Assembly (NCBI GenBank): GCA_027579435.1
Contig: JANBPK010000008.1
Location: 50,821 to 114,820, forward strand
From: Candolleomyces eurysporus
Lineage: Eukaryota; Basidiomycota; Agaricomycetes; Agaricales; Psathyrellaceae
DNA length: 64,000 bases
Direction: 5' to 3'
Shown: piece by piece, positions 34,792 through 47,320 of the stretch
Position numbering within the stretch: position 1 is the stretch's first letter
Layout of the letters: each line of letters starts with the position of its first letter
The notes under the pieces: generated by a model
The model's database searches: none
Told to the model about the DNA's origin: nothing
The model's input: only the letters and a program-made list of their open reading frames with translations
Translations under genes and position numbers: made by a program

Positions 34792-37700
34792 TCAATCGAG
34801 TTCAACTTCGAATTTGGATTGGAATGTACTGACAAGGACAGAGAGAGAGGTTGGCCATTCGCAGATCGAGTGGCCGTGGTTGAGATAAGCGTAGTGACAT
34901 TCAGGGCGAGAATCATCTTTGAACCTGGCACCAAATTAGTATGAGCGGGGTGGAGAGCACAACCACTTCCAAGACGCACTTCTGCAGCACACCAGAATGT
35001 CCAGGAGCACGAACAAGGCCGTCCTTTTCGAACACAGCGCGGAGGACCTGAGCCAAGATCTATGACGAATTTGGTGTCAGCCAGCTTTACCCTTAACGAG
35101 AGTTCTGAAGCTTACCTCGACAGTCAATGGCTCACCGAGGTAGCTAAAAACATGGGAACGTCAGTCGAACCATTACTTCACCTATCTCAGCGAGAGGACT
35201 CACTCGAAGGCACCTTCAGCTCTGAGAAGGTCTTTAGCAGGGTGTGCTACATCTGGACCCTTCTGTTTACATTACGGGGTCAAAAACGCTTTCACGACTG
35301 ACGGCAATAAAAAGATCCAAACCTTCTGGTTAGCTTTGAAGATATCCAAGAACACACGGTCTCCCTTCTTGAAACTGTACCCAGACACGGATTGGTCCGA
35401 GGAGGATACACGATAAACGCCAGCGAAGGGAGGGACCAGACCTGTACACAATCAATGAGCAGATCCGATAGTCGAGACAACGCAGGACTCACGAAGAGCT
35501 TCATAGACATATCCACGCAGCTTGGAGACGTCCTTCGACGCAGCAAGAGGTTGGAGTTCCTTCGTCTTGTCCAAAAAGAGGTCCACAGCATTGGTCAAAC
35601 TCAGAGACAACTCAGCGTTGGCTACGACCAAGATTGCGAGCAGAGTGTTAGCGAGGACATAGCGATCTTTGTAAATAGCGTTTTCGGTGAGACGGTGGAT
35701 GATTTCCTCATGATCGGGCTTCTTGTGCTTGAACAGGGTAGACATGAGTCCGCTCACGGAGGCCTAGACCAGATGGTGAGTATTAAGTGCGGGCATTGGG
35801 ACTTCATTGTAGTACCTTGGTTCCGGAGAACAAACCCAAGTTATCCGTAATGCGATCGATCAATTTGGGCATATTCTTCTTGATCTTCTCCTGCAAAACC
35901 ATAACCTTCGAAGGTTCGACGTTTAAGAAAACGAAGCTGTGACAGAGCATTGAGCTACAGTACTTCTGTGGCTGAAGGGGGTGAGCCGCTTACGCGTAAA
36001 TGTCAGAAAGGACCTCGAAGAATTCCTCGTGGGTGTAATCTCCTTCTCCTTCCTTCGACGTTTTCAATTCGATTCCGGTCTGAGAGACTATATAACTGCC
36101 ATCCCTAAGAAGATAAAACAAACACTCACGAGGTTTGCAAGCCATATAATGGGAGCGATACGCAAAACTTCGCGAACCACGTCGACACCCTTGGTCTTCC
36201 CGCCAACGAAAGTGTATGTGTTCTGGTCGATCAGCTTCTTCGCCGTCGAGTAGAAGAATTCTCCGATCTTGTCCACTAAGGCAGGCGACCCGCCCAACGC
36301 ATCGGTAACTATCTTCTGCTCGCTCTTGTCACCAGTCGGATAGAAGCTGAACTATGTTTAGATGGTGTGCGAAGGATCAAGAAACAAAACGCTCACCCTT
36401 TGCCTTGGATGATGCGAGCGACCTTCTCGGCATAAGGCGCAGGGAATGCAGAAGGATCCTTGAGAATCGCGACAACCGCCTCTTGGCTGTCGACGACGGC
36501 AGGTGGCGAACGGGTCTTGGGCCTCGAAACGTCGTATTTGTCAAGCAGATTCATTTTTTCCAGATGGACCTTCATCGAGTCGGGCGTCATCAACGGGAAG
36601 AATGCGTAGATGCTGTTCTCGCTGAAGTGATCAGGAAGTGTCCTCAGGAAAAGCCTACCGAGCGTGCTTCCGAAGCCAAAGGCGCCTGGATCACGTTGGC
36701 AATCATGGAAACCCCACGCAGTGAGATTGGATGGTGTAAAATCGTGGGTGAAGTGTCGGTCGCCTCGAGTAAGAGAGATGGCGTCGCTGAGAATCGCACG
36801 ACTGATAGTGTATCCTGGGCAGAGGCCAGCGCCGTCGACAAGTGGTTTGGCTTCTTCGGCCTGAAGACCGACGTAGAGCTCGAGGTTGTTGATATCACCA
36901 TACAGCAGCTCAGCTACACGAGCTATTTCTGGGTCGGAGTTCCACTCAAGGAAGCTGGTGAAGGCTATCCACAAGTAGCTCAGTAACCTTACGCGGCCGT
37001 CACACAAGAGTGATTTGCTTACTCTTCAATCCGAGATACTACGTGAAAGGGTTTGCATGAGGGTACTCCAAGTCCGGGAGCTGAGGGGACATACCTTGCG
37101 GAACTCGTTCAAGGAACAAACACCCCACTTTCGGCTTTGCTCAATGCCCATGATCTCATTGAGTCGCATAACAGCTAATCGTACGCAAAGGGTCAATGTG
37201 GAAGCTAAAATCATAGGGGCTGCGATCACTTACGGGGTGTACCGCGGGCGCGGAAGGCTCCAGCCGGATGTTCAGTCCTGTTCCGATGATCAACACTGGG
37301 ACGATGAAGACTGTAGAATACACCCACGCGTTGTGCAGGATGTTGGCAAGGTCACCATCTGCGAAGCTTCCATCTTCCTGTCGCTTCAACCTGTTCATAA
37401 TGAGAATGTTGTTCTGTCAGAAGGCAGGCAGGACATACACGCCAAATGTCCATTCATTAGTCGGAGGACGATTCGATTGGATATTATACGCGGCGATCTT
37501 GAAGTCCATAGGAGTGACTTCGTCGACGGCTTTCCCAGGGAAGAGGTTGTTGAAGACTTGTTCGGTGTGTGCCTCATCTTCGCGACTGGTGGTAGCGTGC
37601 CAGCGATATAAGCAATTGAACTACCCAAGTAGAAATTGTTAGGTCAGTACGTGGGTAATACCAATACTGGAATACCAACCTCAACACTGCACACGTTACC

Positions 37701-39536
37701 CTTTCCACGCTCAAATAGAGTATGGTCATCCATACGGATTTCCTGTTCCGATCGTGAGTATTAGACGATTCCATAAATGGGAAAAGACTTGCTTCGAAAG
37801 GACTCAAACTCCAACTACTTCCCTCTCGGACCAACCCAAGAATGCACGAGAAATAGTCAGAGAACACAACTGTACAACGTGAGTATGACAGACAAAGACG
37901 TTGGACGAGACTGACCTGTTCCGAACCATCCGATATTGCAAAGTCTGGCAGTTTGGAAGATCTCCTCATCTTGCTGAATCAACTTGGCCCTGGCCTTGGG
38001 GTCATCAGGCGAAAGGGTTTTGGGATCGACCCAGTTGCCACGTTCGTTGATTTCCAACAACTTGGCGGCGATATACTGCGAGATAGATACCCCTATCAGG
38101 AAGATATTTACGAATGCTTAGGTGATAAATGGACGTACGTTATGGTTCCTATTGAACAGAACCAAGATCGTGCACACGGCGGGTGGAAAAAGCAAAATGC
38201 GATCCTCGGCGAAGCAGTCTGGATACAAGGTGCCATAGCCGTCTCGAACCCTAACACGGTTTTGGTCATCCTCGTTATTGCCATACAGAATTGCAAGGTC
38301 GACATATGAAGAGGTTTCGTTGATGTTTTCATCTCGATGAGAGGTTCGGAAAACACTGATAAAGAATGCGGCCGTTAGAGGGCAGCAGGTGTGATGAAAT
38401 GGGATTTCCATACGAATGAATGACAAGAGTTGCAAAAGCAAACATGAGTGACGAAAGACCGCCAGGGTGCTTCTTGAACTAAATGGGAAGAAGCGATGAC
38501 CAGGCGTTCAAAGGCCGAAATGAATGCATGCATGAAGAACGTACCCCTTCTCGCCTCAGCAATCTGCACGTCCGTACTCTACATTGAGTAATAGAAGCTA
38601 GCTGATTCGCGGAAGGCACTCACGTGTCGAACAGCAGACCCGGGTCAGGAAGCTTGTTTGCAGGCAATGCATGGGTTTGCTGTACCGAACGGGAGTAGGG
38701 TGTCCCAGCCTGTTGAAATGGGAGTCAGGTGGTATGACGCAAAGAGTTAAATGCGGAATGAGTTTCATACCTTGCCCATCTCTGGTAAGTCGATGTTGTT
38801 GTAAGACCCGTCAGCTGTCCTCCAGGCAAACTTGGGACTAATGCTAGTTGCAGCAGGGTGCGCGAGGTCATTATAGACTGGATGCAGTTAGTACTATCTG
38901 ATATGGTCAATGCCCCCAAAGATGACATACACAGTTGAATAATCTTGTCCCTGATGGCTTGGGACATAGGGCCTTCGTCCATGCGAGAAACGAAGGTGAG
39001 AGCATGCTCCAACTAAATCTCGGTGCTCAGTTGAGACCATTGGGGAAGCAATGAAACAGGCACATACGAACAACTTCCTATCATCGATGGATCCTTTGTT
39101 CCTCACGAGATCGAGGACGGCAGCCTAGCAAGACCTCGTTAGAACAGTGGACATTTAAAATGAGGATCCAGTAAACTCACAAAGCTACTCGTGTTCCAGT
39201 CAAAAGGCAGACCATTCGTCGCCTATGAATTGAAAACAGACTGATCAGCACCACAGGTCATGAGAGCGAGGAAACATCACCATGCCTGCGTCTTGAACTC
39301 GTCGAACGCCTTCAACGCGTCAGCCTCAGCCTTCGCATCCGTAGCCTGTTCAGCTTGAGCTGTTCGAGCTGCACTGCTCGGAGAAGTCGCAATAGGGCTC
39401 GTAGGACCCTCCTTATCCTTCTGTAAGCATAACATCAGTGCCTACCTCAAGCAGCAGGCAGTGATGTACTCACCTTACGGAAAAGGTTAGACATACGCTT
39501 GATTGTCAAGTTGGGGGCAGAACTAGACTCTGACAT
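34792..39536 (-). CDS. Ppo-type linoleate dioxygenase with degenerate P450 domain (gene A)
   Basis: Fatty-acid dioxygenase-P450 fusion that makes oxylipins from linoleic acid, linked in fungi to the balance of sexual and asexual sporulation. About 28 exons with 27 short introns were traced without a frame break; roughly 1,100 residues from MSESSSAPNLTIKRMSNLFR to FEVELD. Dioxygenase (heme peroxidase) half: HPGGLSSLMFAFATLVIH, NETSSYVDLAILYGNNEDDQ, the catalytic NCLYRWHATTSRE at 37597-37608, and GLCPGYTISRAILSDAISLT. P450-like half: YVYEALR (ExxR remnant) and FKKGDRVFLDIFKANQ. Where the heme-thiolate cysteine loop belongs there is only GAFDYLGEPLTVEIL, with Tyr in place of Cys. The P450 half is therefore predicted unable to isomerise the hydroperoxide, as known for 10R-dioxygenases of the PpoC type. 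Two introns use GC donors. Confidence 0.88.
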
Positions 39537-39663
39537 GGGTAGGTATGGACGACAAGCTCAACTCTAAGAGCGGCTCCAGAGAAACAGAACCTTCTCTGAC
39601 CCCATCTTATATAGGGAGGCGAGCGAGATTGAGAACCAGAATAGCTTCTCGAGGTCAGATGTT
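39534..39663 (-). promoter_or_regulatory. Ppo A core promoter with TATA box
   Basis: A TATATA box lies at 39608-39613 (minus-strand context CCTATATAAG), about 72 bp upstream of the ATG at 39536. The same box and surrounding GGGAGGCG sequence occur upstream of Ppo B at the same distance, so the promoter was duplicated with the gene. Confidence 0.6.
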
Positions 39664-39709
39664 TGCGAATATGACAGGATGAATGGCAAGGCACGGCGAT
39701 AATGAGCAA

Positions 39710-41160
39710 TTGGGACCTGGGATGCTTCTGATGTCCATTTGGCTTTGTCTTGCCAATAGAGAAATAGGAGATCTCCTGGAAGACACCCCATTTTTATCTC
39801 GCGAAGCTGCCATATCGGGGCGAGAACTTTCCCAAGGTCCTATGTACCATAAACTAGTGGGCGTCAGAGACCATCGGAGACGACAAATATCTCAACAAAT
39901 TGACACAACGTACCAGCAAAACCGGGAAGCGCCGATCAAATCTCTTTAATATGACGCTTTCTATCTCTTGCGTATGTTTGTCCAGCTTCAGATGAAGCGT
40001 CAGATTGTAAGACTCTGCCTTCCGATAAGACGGCCGTAAATGTTTGATAGAAATCCCGCTTCCAGAATCTAAAGTGACCACCATGGAGCAGGCCAGCAGG
40101 TCCCCCAACTCTAACTCCAACAGGCGCCCACGGAGCTGCTGAGTCCTGTCTTTGTTGAGGTGTAGCTCCACCATCTCCAAAATCTGGGACTTTTCCTCCA
40201 AAGTACTAAAGTGGGCTCGGATGAGAGTGTTCTGGAAAGTTTCTGAAAGTGCGATCGTCCTTAACCAGACGTCCTGGAAAACATCACGGCCGACATCATG
40301 TGTCGGTCCACTCAGGTGGCTTCCATTGTCAGCAAGTCCCGGGGTTCTCAGTCTGGGGAGAACCGGAATTGCCAGGGACCTGTCCAGGACGAGCTTGCGC
40401 GAAGTCTCGATATCGATGAGCGGAACGCATGACTCGGTGACGTTCGGAACGAGGGAGAGGAGGTCGGAGAATCCTGCGCCTGCACTGTTGATGTTCATTC
40501 AAGTTAACCTCGCAAATGAAAGCTGCTATAACAAGCATCCAGGAACGAGCGATTCTTGTGGAAATTGAGCGTGTGAATGGAACAGAACCCACCCTAGTCA
40601 AGTGGACCGAATATCTGCAGCTGGCGGAGCGAGAGAAGAAGCAATTGGTCACCGGTCAAGGTCAAGCCCCGATGATGCATTCAAGTTCGGCGTGGGACCA
40701 CCGTGGTGTGTGCGATTTTTGAAGCGAATAGACATGTACAAGGACTCGAAGTTTGGCAGAGTCTGCTAAAAGTTTCTTCTGTGACTTCGGTATGACAGCA
40801 TCCTACTCTGCAGCTCGGACACCTCAGATCCGACCAGCTTTTGATTCTTCCGTTCGAGAGTATGGGGACCTCCTCGAGTTGGGACCGCGCAAAACTGAAT
40901 TATGGCGTTGTGGAGGTTGATTCTGTTGTTTACTAATCGTACTTTGCGTGACTTGGGTGCTTCCGTAAAGGGTGGAATCGCAAAGATTTTCCACTCTGTG
41001 GGAAAGCGGGGTGGAACGAAAGGTAGAGGTTGGAGAGCACCAGAAGCTGCCTTGCAACGTCACTTCGCCACAACAATGATGACCAGCACGCAGCCGCCCT
41101 TTCAACACAAAGGATTTTTCGGAGGCTAACCTCATTTTCGTCCCAACGCGGCACCGGTAC
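39710..41160 (-). pseudogene. F-box family pseudogene, eroded copy 5
   Basis: Remnant of the same F-box/LRR-like family, lying between the two Ppo genes. Recognisable pieces: DENEVSLRKILCVERAAACW near 41150-41080 (paralogues WDEVRQGE..DILQLL), GAGFSDLLSLVPNVTESCVP near 40490, IETSRKLVLDRSLAIPVLP, and TLHLKLDKHTQEIESVILKR before a conserved donor site at 39914. An exon 2 remnant (QLREIKMGCLPGDLLFLYW, 39740-39815) corresponds to QLGEMQLGDIPGDRVFRYQ of copy 4. The F-box is gone, and multiple frameshifts and stops interrupt the centre (40500-41050). It abuts the Ppo A promoter. Confidence 0.75.
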
Positions 41161-41770
41161 TACTCAACAACGAGAAATGTAAGAGTTTATAAACTTAGGG
41201 TATAGGTATAGTAGCTTGGCGCTCGATAAACACTCGACGTAAGAATGGTGTAGATCTGATAGGTCATTGGTGAAGATATTTGAAAGTCGACGCCGGTATT
41301 GTTGGATAAGTAGTGTTTACTCGCCAAATCCTACCTTTGGGTTGTGATTGATCTCCAGTTCCATACTTTGCTAGGTTACTCAGAGGAAGTATATGATGCT
41401 TCTCAAGCTTATTTCGAAGGATTCTGTACAGTTGTTGTCGAGATATGAGGCCCGAGGTTTGCGGAATCGCGATTGTGTAAAGGAAAATGCTGGACCTTTG
41501 GTACGGAGTAGAGCTATAAAGGTGCACAGATGTTATGCTGATGACCGCGGCCTTGCGACCTGTAGCGTCTTGTTAAGCGAAAGTGAAAAGCGTGGAAGGC
41601 ATCGTGATCTTTTCCAGGCTAGCGTTGACTATGCGGATGATAGGAATTGCATTCATGGACAAGTGGGTTTACACGCTGGCGTAATACATCGTTAGGTATA
41701 GAAATGTCGTAGCACGTTAGCAGGAAAGAAGCAGCACCGGGACTTCAGGCAGAGTACTAGACCAAAATTG
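41161..41770. repeat. Ppo B 3' flank, shared with two other places
   Basis: Sequence from about 41560 to 41770 (TTTACACGCTGGCGTAATAC, GTCGTAGCACGTTAGCAG, ACTAGACCAAAATTGTCAC) is homologous to 31660-31860 and 34700-34800. The rest (41161-41560) has no recognised gene. Confidence 0.6.
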
Positions 41771-44700
41771 TCACTTGGGGTTAACTTCGAATTGGGATCC
41801 GGAGTTACTTACGAGGACAGAGAGAGACGTTGGCCATTCGCAGATCGAGTGGCCGTGGTTGAGATAAGCGTAGTGGCACTCAGGGCGAGAATCGTCCTTG
41901 AACCTGATATCAAGGAATATCAGAGAAATGTACAGTGGAATCAATCTTGAGACTTACTTCTGTAGCAGACCAGAGTGTCCGGGAGCACGAACAAGGCCGT
42001 CCTTTTCGAATACAGCACGGAGGACCTGAGCCATAATCTATGAAGAGTCAGTCTCATCCAGTTTTACCCTTGACGAGATTGTTGAAGCTCACCTCGACAG
42101 TCAACGATTCACCGAGGTAACTAAAGCATGGCCACGTCAATCAAATTACTACTCCACCTAGCTCAATCAGGGTACTCACTCGAAGGCACCTTCAGCTCTG
42201 AGAAGGTCTTTCGCAGGGTGTGCTACATCTGGGCCCTTCTGTTTACGTTACGCGGTTAAAAAGGCTTTCATGGGTATTGGCGATGAAAAGATCCCAACCT
42301 TCTGGTTAGCTTCGAAGATATCCAAAAAGACGCGTTCTCCCTTCTTGAAATTGTACCCAGCCACGGATTGGTCGGAAGAGGAAACCCGATAAACACCAGC
42401 GAAGGGAGGGCTCAGACCTGCACACAAGCCATAAATTGAGTGAAAAAATCCGATGGTGGAGACAACCCGGAACTCACGAAGAGCTTCATAGACGTATCCA
42501 CGCAGCTTGGAGACGTCCTTCGACGCAGCAAGAGGCTGTAGTTCCTTTGTCTTGTCCAAAAGCAGGTCCACAGCATTGGTAAGGGCCAGAGACAGCTCAG
42601 CATTGGCGACGACCATGATGGTGAGCAAAGTGTTGCAGAGGACGTAGCGATCCTTGTAGACAGCGTTCTCAGTGAGACGGTGGATAATCTCATGATGATC
42701 GGGCTTCTTGTGCTTGAACAGGGTAGACATGAGTCCGTTCACGGTAGCCTAGACCAGATGGTGAGTATCAAGTGCGGGCATTGGACTTCACTGTAGTACC
42801 TTGGTTCCGGAGAACAAACCCAAGTTATCCGTAATGCGATCGATCAATTTCGGCATACCCTTCTTGATCTTCTCCTGCAAAACCATAACCTTCGAGCGGT
42901 CGACATTTAAGAAAACGAAGCTGTAAAAAAGCACTGAGCTACAGTAGCTCCGTGGCTGGAAGGGATGAGCCACTTACGCGTAAATGTCAGAAAGGACCTC
43001 GAAGAATTCCTGGGGGGTGTAATCTCCTTCTCCTTCCTTCGACGTTTTCAATTCGATTCCGGTCTGCGAGAGTATGAGAATCGCCATCTCTCAGGAGATG
43101 GTAGAGTCACTCACGAGGTTAGCAAGCCATAAGATGGGGACGACACGGAAGACATCGCGAACAATGTCAATGCCCTTTGTCTTCCCGCCAACGAAAGTGA
43201 ACGATTTCTGTTCAACTAGCTTCTTCGTCGCTGAGTAGAAGAATTCTCCGATCTTTTCCACCAAGGGAGGTGACCCGCTCAACGCATCAGTAACAATCTT
43301 CTGCTCATTCTTGTCGCCAGTCGGATAGAAGCTAAACCATAGTCAGACAGTTTATAATGAGCCGAAAATTGAAACGCTTACCCTTTGCCTTTGATGATGC
43401 GAGCGACCTTCTCGCCATAAGGTGTGGAGAATGCAGAAGAATCTTTGAGAATCGCAACAACCGCCTCTTGGTCGTCGATGATAGCATGTGGCGAACGGAC
43501 TTTGGGCCTCGAGACGTCGTATTGATCAAGCAGATTCATCTTCTTTAGATGAACCTTCATCGATTCGGGCGTCATCAACGGGAAGAACGTATAGATGCTG
43601 TTCTCGGTAAAGTGGTGAGGGAGTGTCCTCAGGAAAAGCCTACCGAGCGTGCTTCCGAAGCCAAAGGCGCCTGGATCACGTTGGCAATCTTGGAAACCCC
43701 ACGCAGTGAGATTGAATGGCGTGAAATCGTGGGTGAAGAATCGATCGCCTCGAGTAAGAGCGATGGCGTCGCTGAGAATTGCACGACTGATAGTGTATCC
43801 TGGGCAGAGTCCAGCACCATCGACGAGTGGTTTGGCTTCCTCGGCCTGGAGACCGACATAGAGCTCGAGGTTGTCGATGTCGCCATACAGCAACTCAGCT
43901 GCACTAGCGATCTCTGGGTCAGAGTTCCACTCAAGGAAACTGCTGAAGGCTATACGCAAGGAGGTCAGTAACCTTATATATGGCCGTCACACCAGAGTAG
44001 TTTGCTTACTCTTCAACCCGAGATACTACGCGAAAAGGTTAGCATGGGGATACGGTAAATCCAGGAGCTGGGGAGGCATACCTTGCGGAACTCGTTCATC
44101 GAGCAAACACCCCACTTTCGGCTTTGCTCAATGCCCATGATCTCATTGAGTCGCATAACAGCTAATCGCAAAGGGTCAATATGGATGCTAAGCTGATAGG
44201 GGACGCGACTACTTACCGGGTGTACCGCGGGCGCGGAAGGCTCCAGCAGGCTGTTCAGTCCTGTTCCGATGATCAATACTGGAAACAATGAGGATCGTCA
44301 GATACACTCACGCGTTGTGCAGGATGTTGGCAAGGTCACCGTCTGCGAAGCTTCCATCTTCCTGTCGCTTCAACCTGCTCATGAATGAGAATGTTGTTCT
44401 GTCAGGAGAGAGATAGCACATACCCGCCAAAGGTCCATTCATTAGTCGGAGGACGAGTCGACTGGATCTTATACGCGGCCATCTTGAAGTCCATAGGAGT
44501 AACGTCGTCGACGGCTTTCCCGGGGAAGAGATGGTTGAAGACTTGTTCTGTCTGTGCCTCAGCTTCGCGACTGGTGGTAGCATGCCAGCGATACAGGCAA
44601 TTGAACTAACCAAGCGGTGATTAGCCCAGTTGTGGAACACAAAATCCGGGATACCTACCTCGACACTGCACACATTACCCTTGCCACGCTCAAACAGAGT

Positions 44701-46542
44701 ATGGTCATCCATACGGATTTCCTGTTGCGATCGTGAGCATTGGACAATTCTGTAAACGGGAAAAGACTGACATCGAAAGGACTCAAACTCCAGCTATTTC
44801 CCTCTCGAACCAGCCCAAGAATGCACGAGAAATAGTCAGAGAACACAACTGTAGATAGACGATGAGTGAATATGTTGCGACCGATAAAGACGTTGCACGA
44901 GACTGACCTGTTCCGAACCATCCGATATTGCAGTGTCTGGCAGTTTGGAAGATCTCCTCATCTTGCTGAATCAACTTGGCCCTGGACTTGGGGTCATCAA
45001 GCGAAAGGGTCTTGGGATCGACCCAGTTGCCACGTTCGTTGATTTCCAGCAACTTGGCCGCGATGTACTGCAGAACAGATGCTCTGGTTAGGAGGGTGTT
45101 TGGGAATGCTTGGTTGACAATTGGACGTACGTTATGGTTCCTATTGAACAGAACCAAGAGCGTGCACACGGCAGGCGGAAGAAGCAAGAGACGATCCTCG
45201 GCGAAGCAGTCTGGATACAGGGTACCATAACCGTCTCGAGCCCTAACACGGTTGTGATCATCCTCATTGTTACCATACAGAGGTCCCAAGTCGACGTATG
45301 AAGAGGTTTCGTTGATGTTGACATCTCGATGAGAGGTTCGGAAGACACTGGAAACGGGACGACCGTTAGCGCGTTAGGCGAGACAGGATGGCTCTCCCAT
45401 ACCTATGGATGACAAGGGTCGCAAAAGCAAACATCAGCGAGGAAAGGCCTCCAGGGTGCTTCTCAAACTATATGGGAAGAAGCGATGATTAGACTCTCGA
45501 AGGCCGAAGTGAATCGATGCATGAAGGACGTACCCCTTCTCGTCTCAGCAATCTACATGCCCGTACCCCGAAATGAGTAATAGGAATTAGCTGGTTCGGG
45601 GAAGGGTACTCACGTGTCGAACAGCAGACCAGGGTCAGGAAGCTTGTTTGCAGGCATTGCATGGGTTGACTGTACCGAACGCGAGTAAGGTGTCCCAGCC
45701 TGTTCGGACGGGAGTTAGATAGCACGACGTAAAGAATTGGATGTAGAATCAATCTCATACCTTGCCCATCTCTGGTATGTCGATATTGTTGTAAGAACCG
45801 TCAGCTGTCCTCCAGGCAAACTTGGGACTAATACTAGTTGCGGCAGGGTGCGTGAGGTCATTATAGACTAGATGCAGTTAGCGCCATTCTGATAGGTCAA
45901 TGGGCTCACAAAGATGACCTACAAAGTTGAACGACCTTGTTACTGATGGTTTGGGCCATTGGGCCTTCCTCCATGCGAGAAACGAAGGTGAGGGCATGCT
46001 CCAACTAAATCTCGGTGCTCAGTTGAGGCCGTTGGAGAAGCAATGAAGTAGGCACATACGAATAACTTCCTATCATCGATGGATCCTTTGTTCCTCACGA
46101 GATCAAGGACCGCAGACTGGGTATTACTCGTGATTCAGAACAGCGGAATTCAATTGAGGGTCCAATACAACTCACAAAACTTCCGGTGTTCCAATCGAAA
46201 GGCGTCCCTTTCTTCGTCTATCAATTGAAAACCAACTGATAAGCACCGCAGGTCATGTGCACAAGGAAAAACTACCATACCTTCGTCTTGAACTCGTCAA
46301 ACGTCTTCAAAGTGTCAGCCTCAGTCTTCGCATCCTTCTCCTGTGCAGTTTGGGTTTGAGCAGCTGTGCTGCTAGACGCAGTTGCAGAAGTCGCCGAAGG
46401 GCTCGTAGGGCCCTCCTTGTCCTTCTGTGAGCATCAGCATCAGTGTCCTGTCTAGAGCAGCGAGCGATAATGGACTCACCTTACGGAAAAGAGTAGACAT
46501 GCGCTTGACAGAGATGGTAGGGCGAGAGTTGGATTCTGACAT
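41771..46542 (-). CDS. Ppo-type linoleate dioxygenase with degenerate P450 domain (gene B)
   Basis: Tandem paralogue of gene A with the same intron plan; exons checked at the N-terminus, catalytic core and C-terminus are open (MSESNSRPTISVKRMSTLFR to SQFEVNPK). Catalytic features: HPGGLSSLMFAFATLVIH, DVNINETSSYVDLGPLYGNN, YRWH at 44582-44593, GLCPGYTISRAILSDAIALT. The P450 half again lacks a cysteine at the heme-thiolate position (GAFDYLGESLTVE). Predicted to oxygenate linoleate to a hydroperoxide but not to rearrange it through the P450 site; 8R versus 10R specificity cannot be read here. It differs from A mainly in the N-terminal Ser/Thr/Ala linker (TSPSATSATASSSTAAQ) and in scattered substitutions. 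The two introns that use GC donors in A have GT here. Confidence 0.87.
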
Positions 46543-47320
46543 GGCTATCGATGAGCGTTATAAGTCGTACCCGGAGGATGGCTCCAGATGAACCGAACCT
46601 GCTGACCTTGCTCATGTTATATAGGGAGGCGGGCGAGATTGGGAACCGAAATTAACTTCTTGGGGTCAGATGCTCGCGAAGCTGACAGCATGAATGACAA
46701 GGCACGGCGATACAGGGCAATTGGGATTCACCTGAGAAGGTTCTGATGTCCAACGAGCCGGAAGGCGAGTAAGAATAAGGGCAGCAAAACGGAGAATGCA
46801 TTGTACAGGGTAGCGGGCTGCATGCATCTGCCACACTGGAAGCACTTGGCAAGGTGATGTCAACGGTACATGAAATGTAGCCCGACCAATGACTACCTTC
46901 GGAGTTGAAAGTTCGGGAATCTGGCACGGGAAGACAAGAACAGAGTCCAATAGTTGCTCCAGTGCCGTGACCCGTCAGGGTTTACAAACAATGCAGCATT
47001 CGGTATGTCAACTTTGAACCGAACATGGTTGATGGATGTAATCATTGCCATGAAATCATCGAAGGGACAGTGGCGAATGAAAGGAAAGCTGTTACGCGAC
47101 CTTCTCCTTGGGCCGCACCTTGCCAATGGAGTTTGATAGGCCTTGAATAGACATATTGTCATGAATTTTTATGGCCGGTGTGTACTCTCTTCCGCCGTTT
47201 TCCATTTTCCATGGAATGAAGGAAACACCTACGAATTCGTGGGACAGTCGTCAACGCAAGCGAGATATTGCTTTCGGATCCGCGTTACATCGATTGGATG
47301 GATAGACGAACAATCGGTGG
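46543..47320. other. Intergenic region upstream of Ppo B
   Basis: 778 bp. The TATA box is at 46618-46623, 76 bp before the Ppo B ATG. About 150 bp further up (near 46680-46750: AATGACAAGGCACGGCGATA, TTCTGATGTCCA) still matches the Ppo A upstream region, showing how far the duplication reached. The right half is the 3' side of SEC28. No further gene recognised. Confidence 0.5.

Noticed and set aside
36354..36986. 210-codon plus-strand ORF within Ppo A (and its counterpart 43549-43971 in Ppo B)
   Set aside because: Antisense to the conserved exon containing GLCPGYTISRAILSDA; conservation follows the minus-strand protein.
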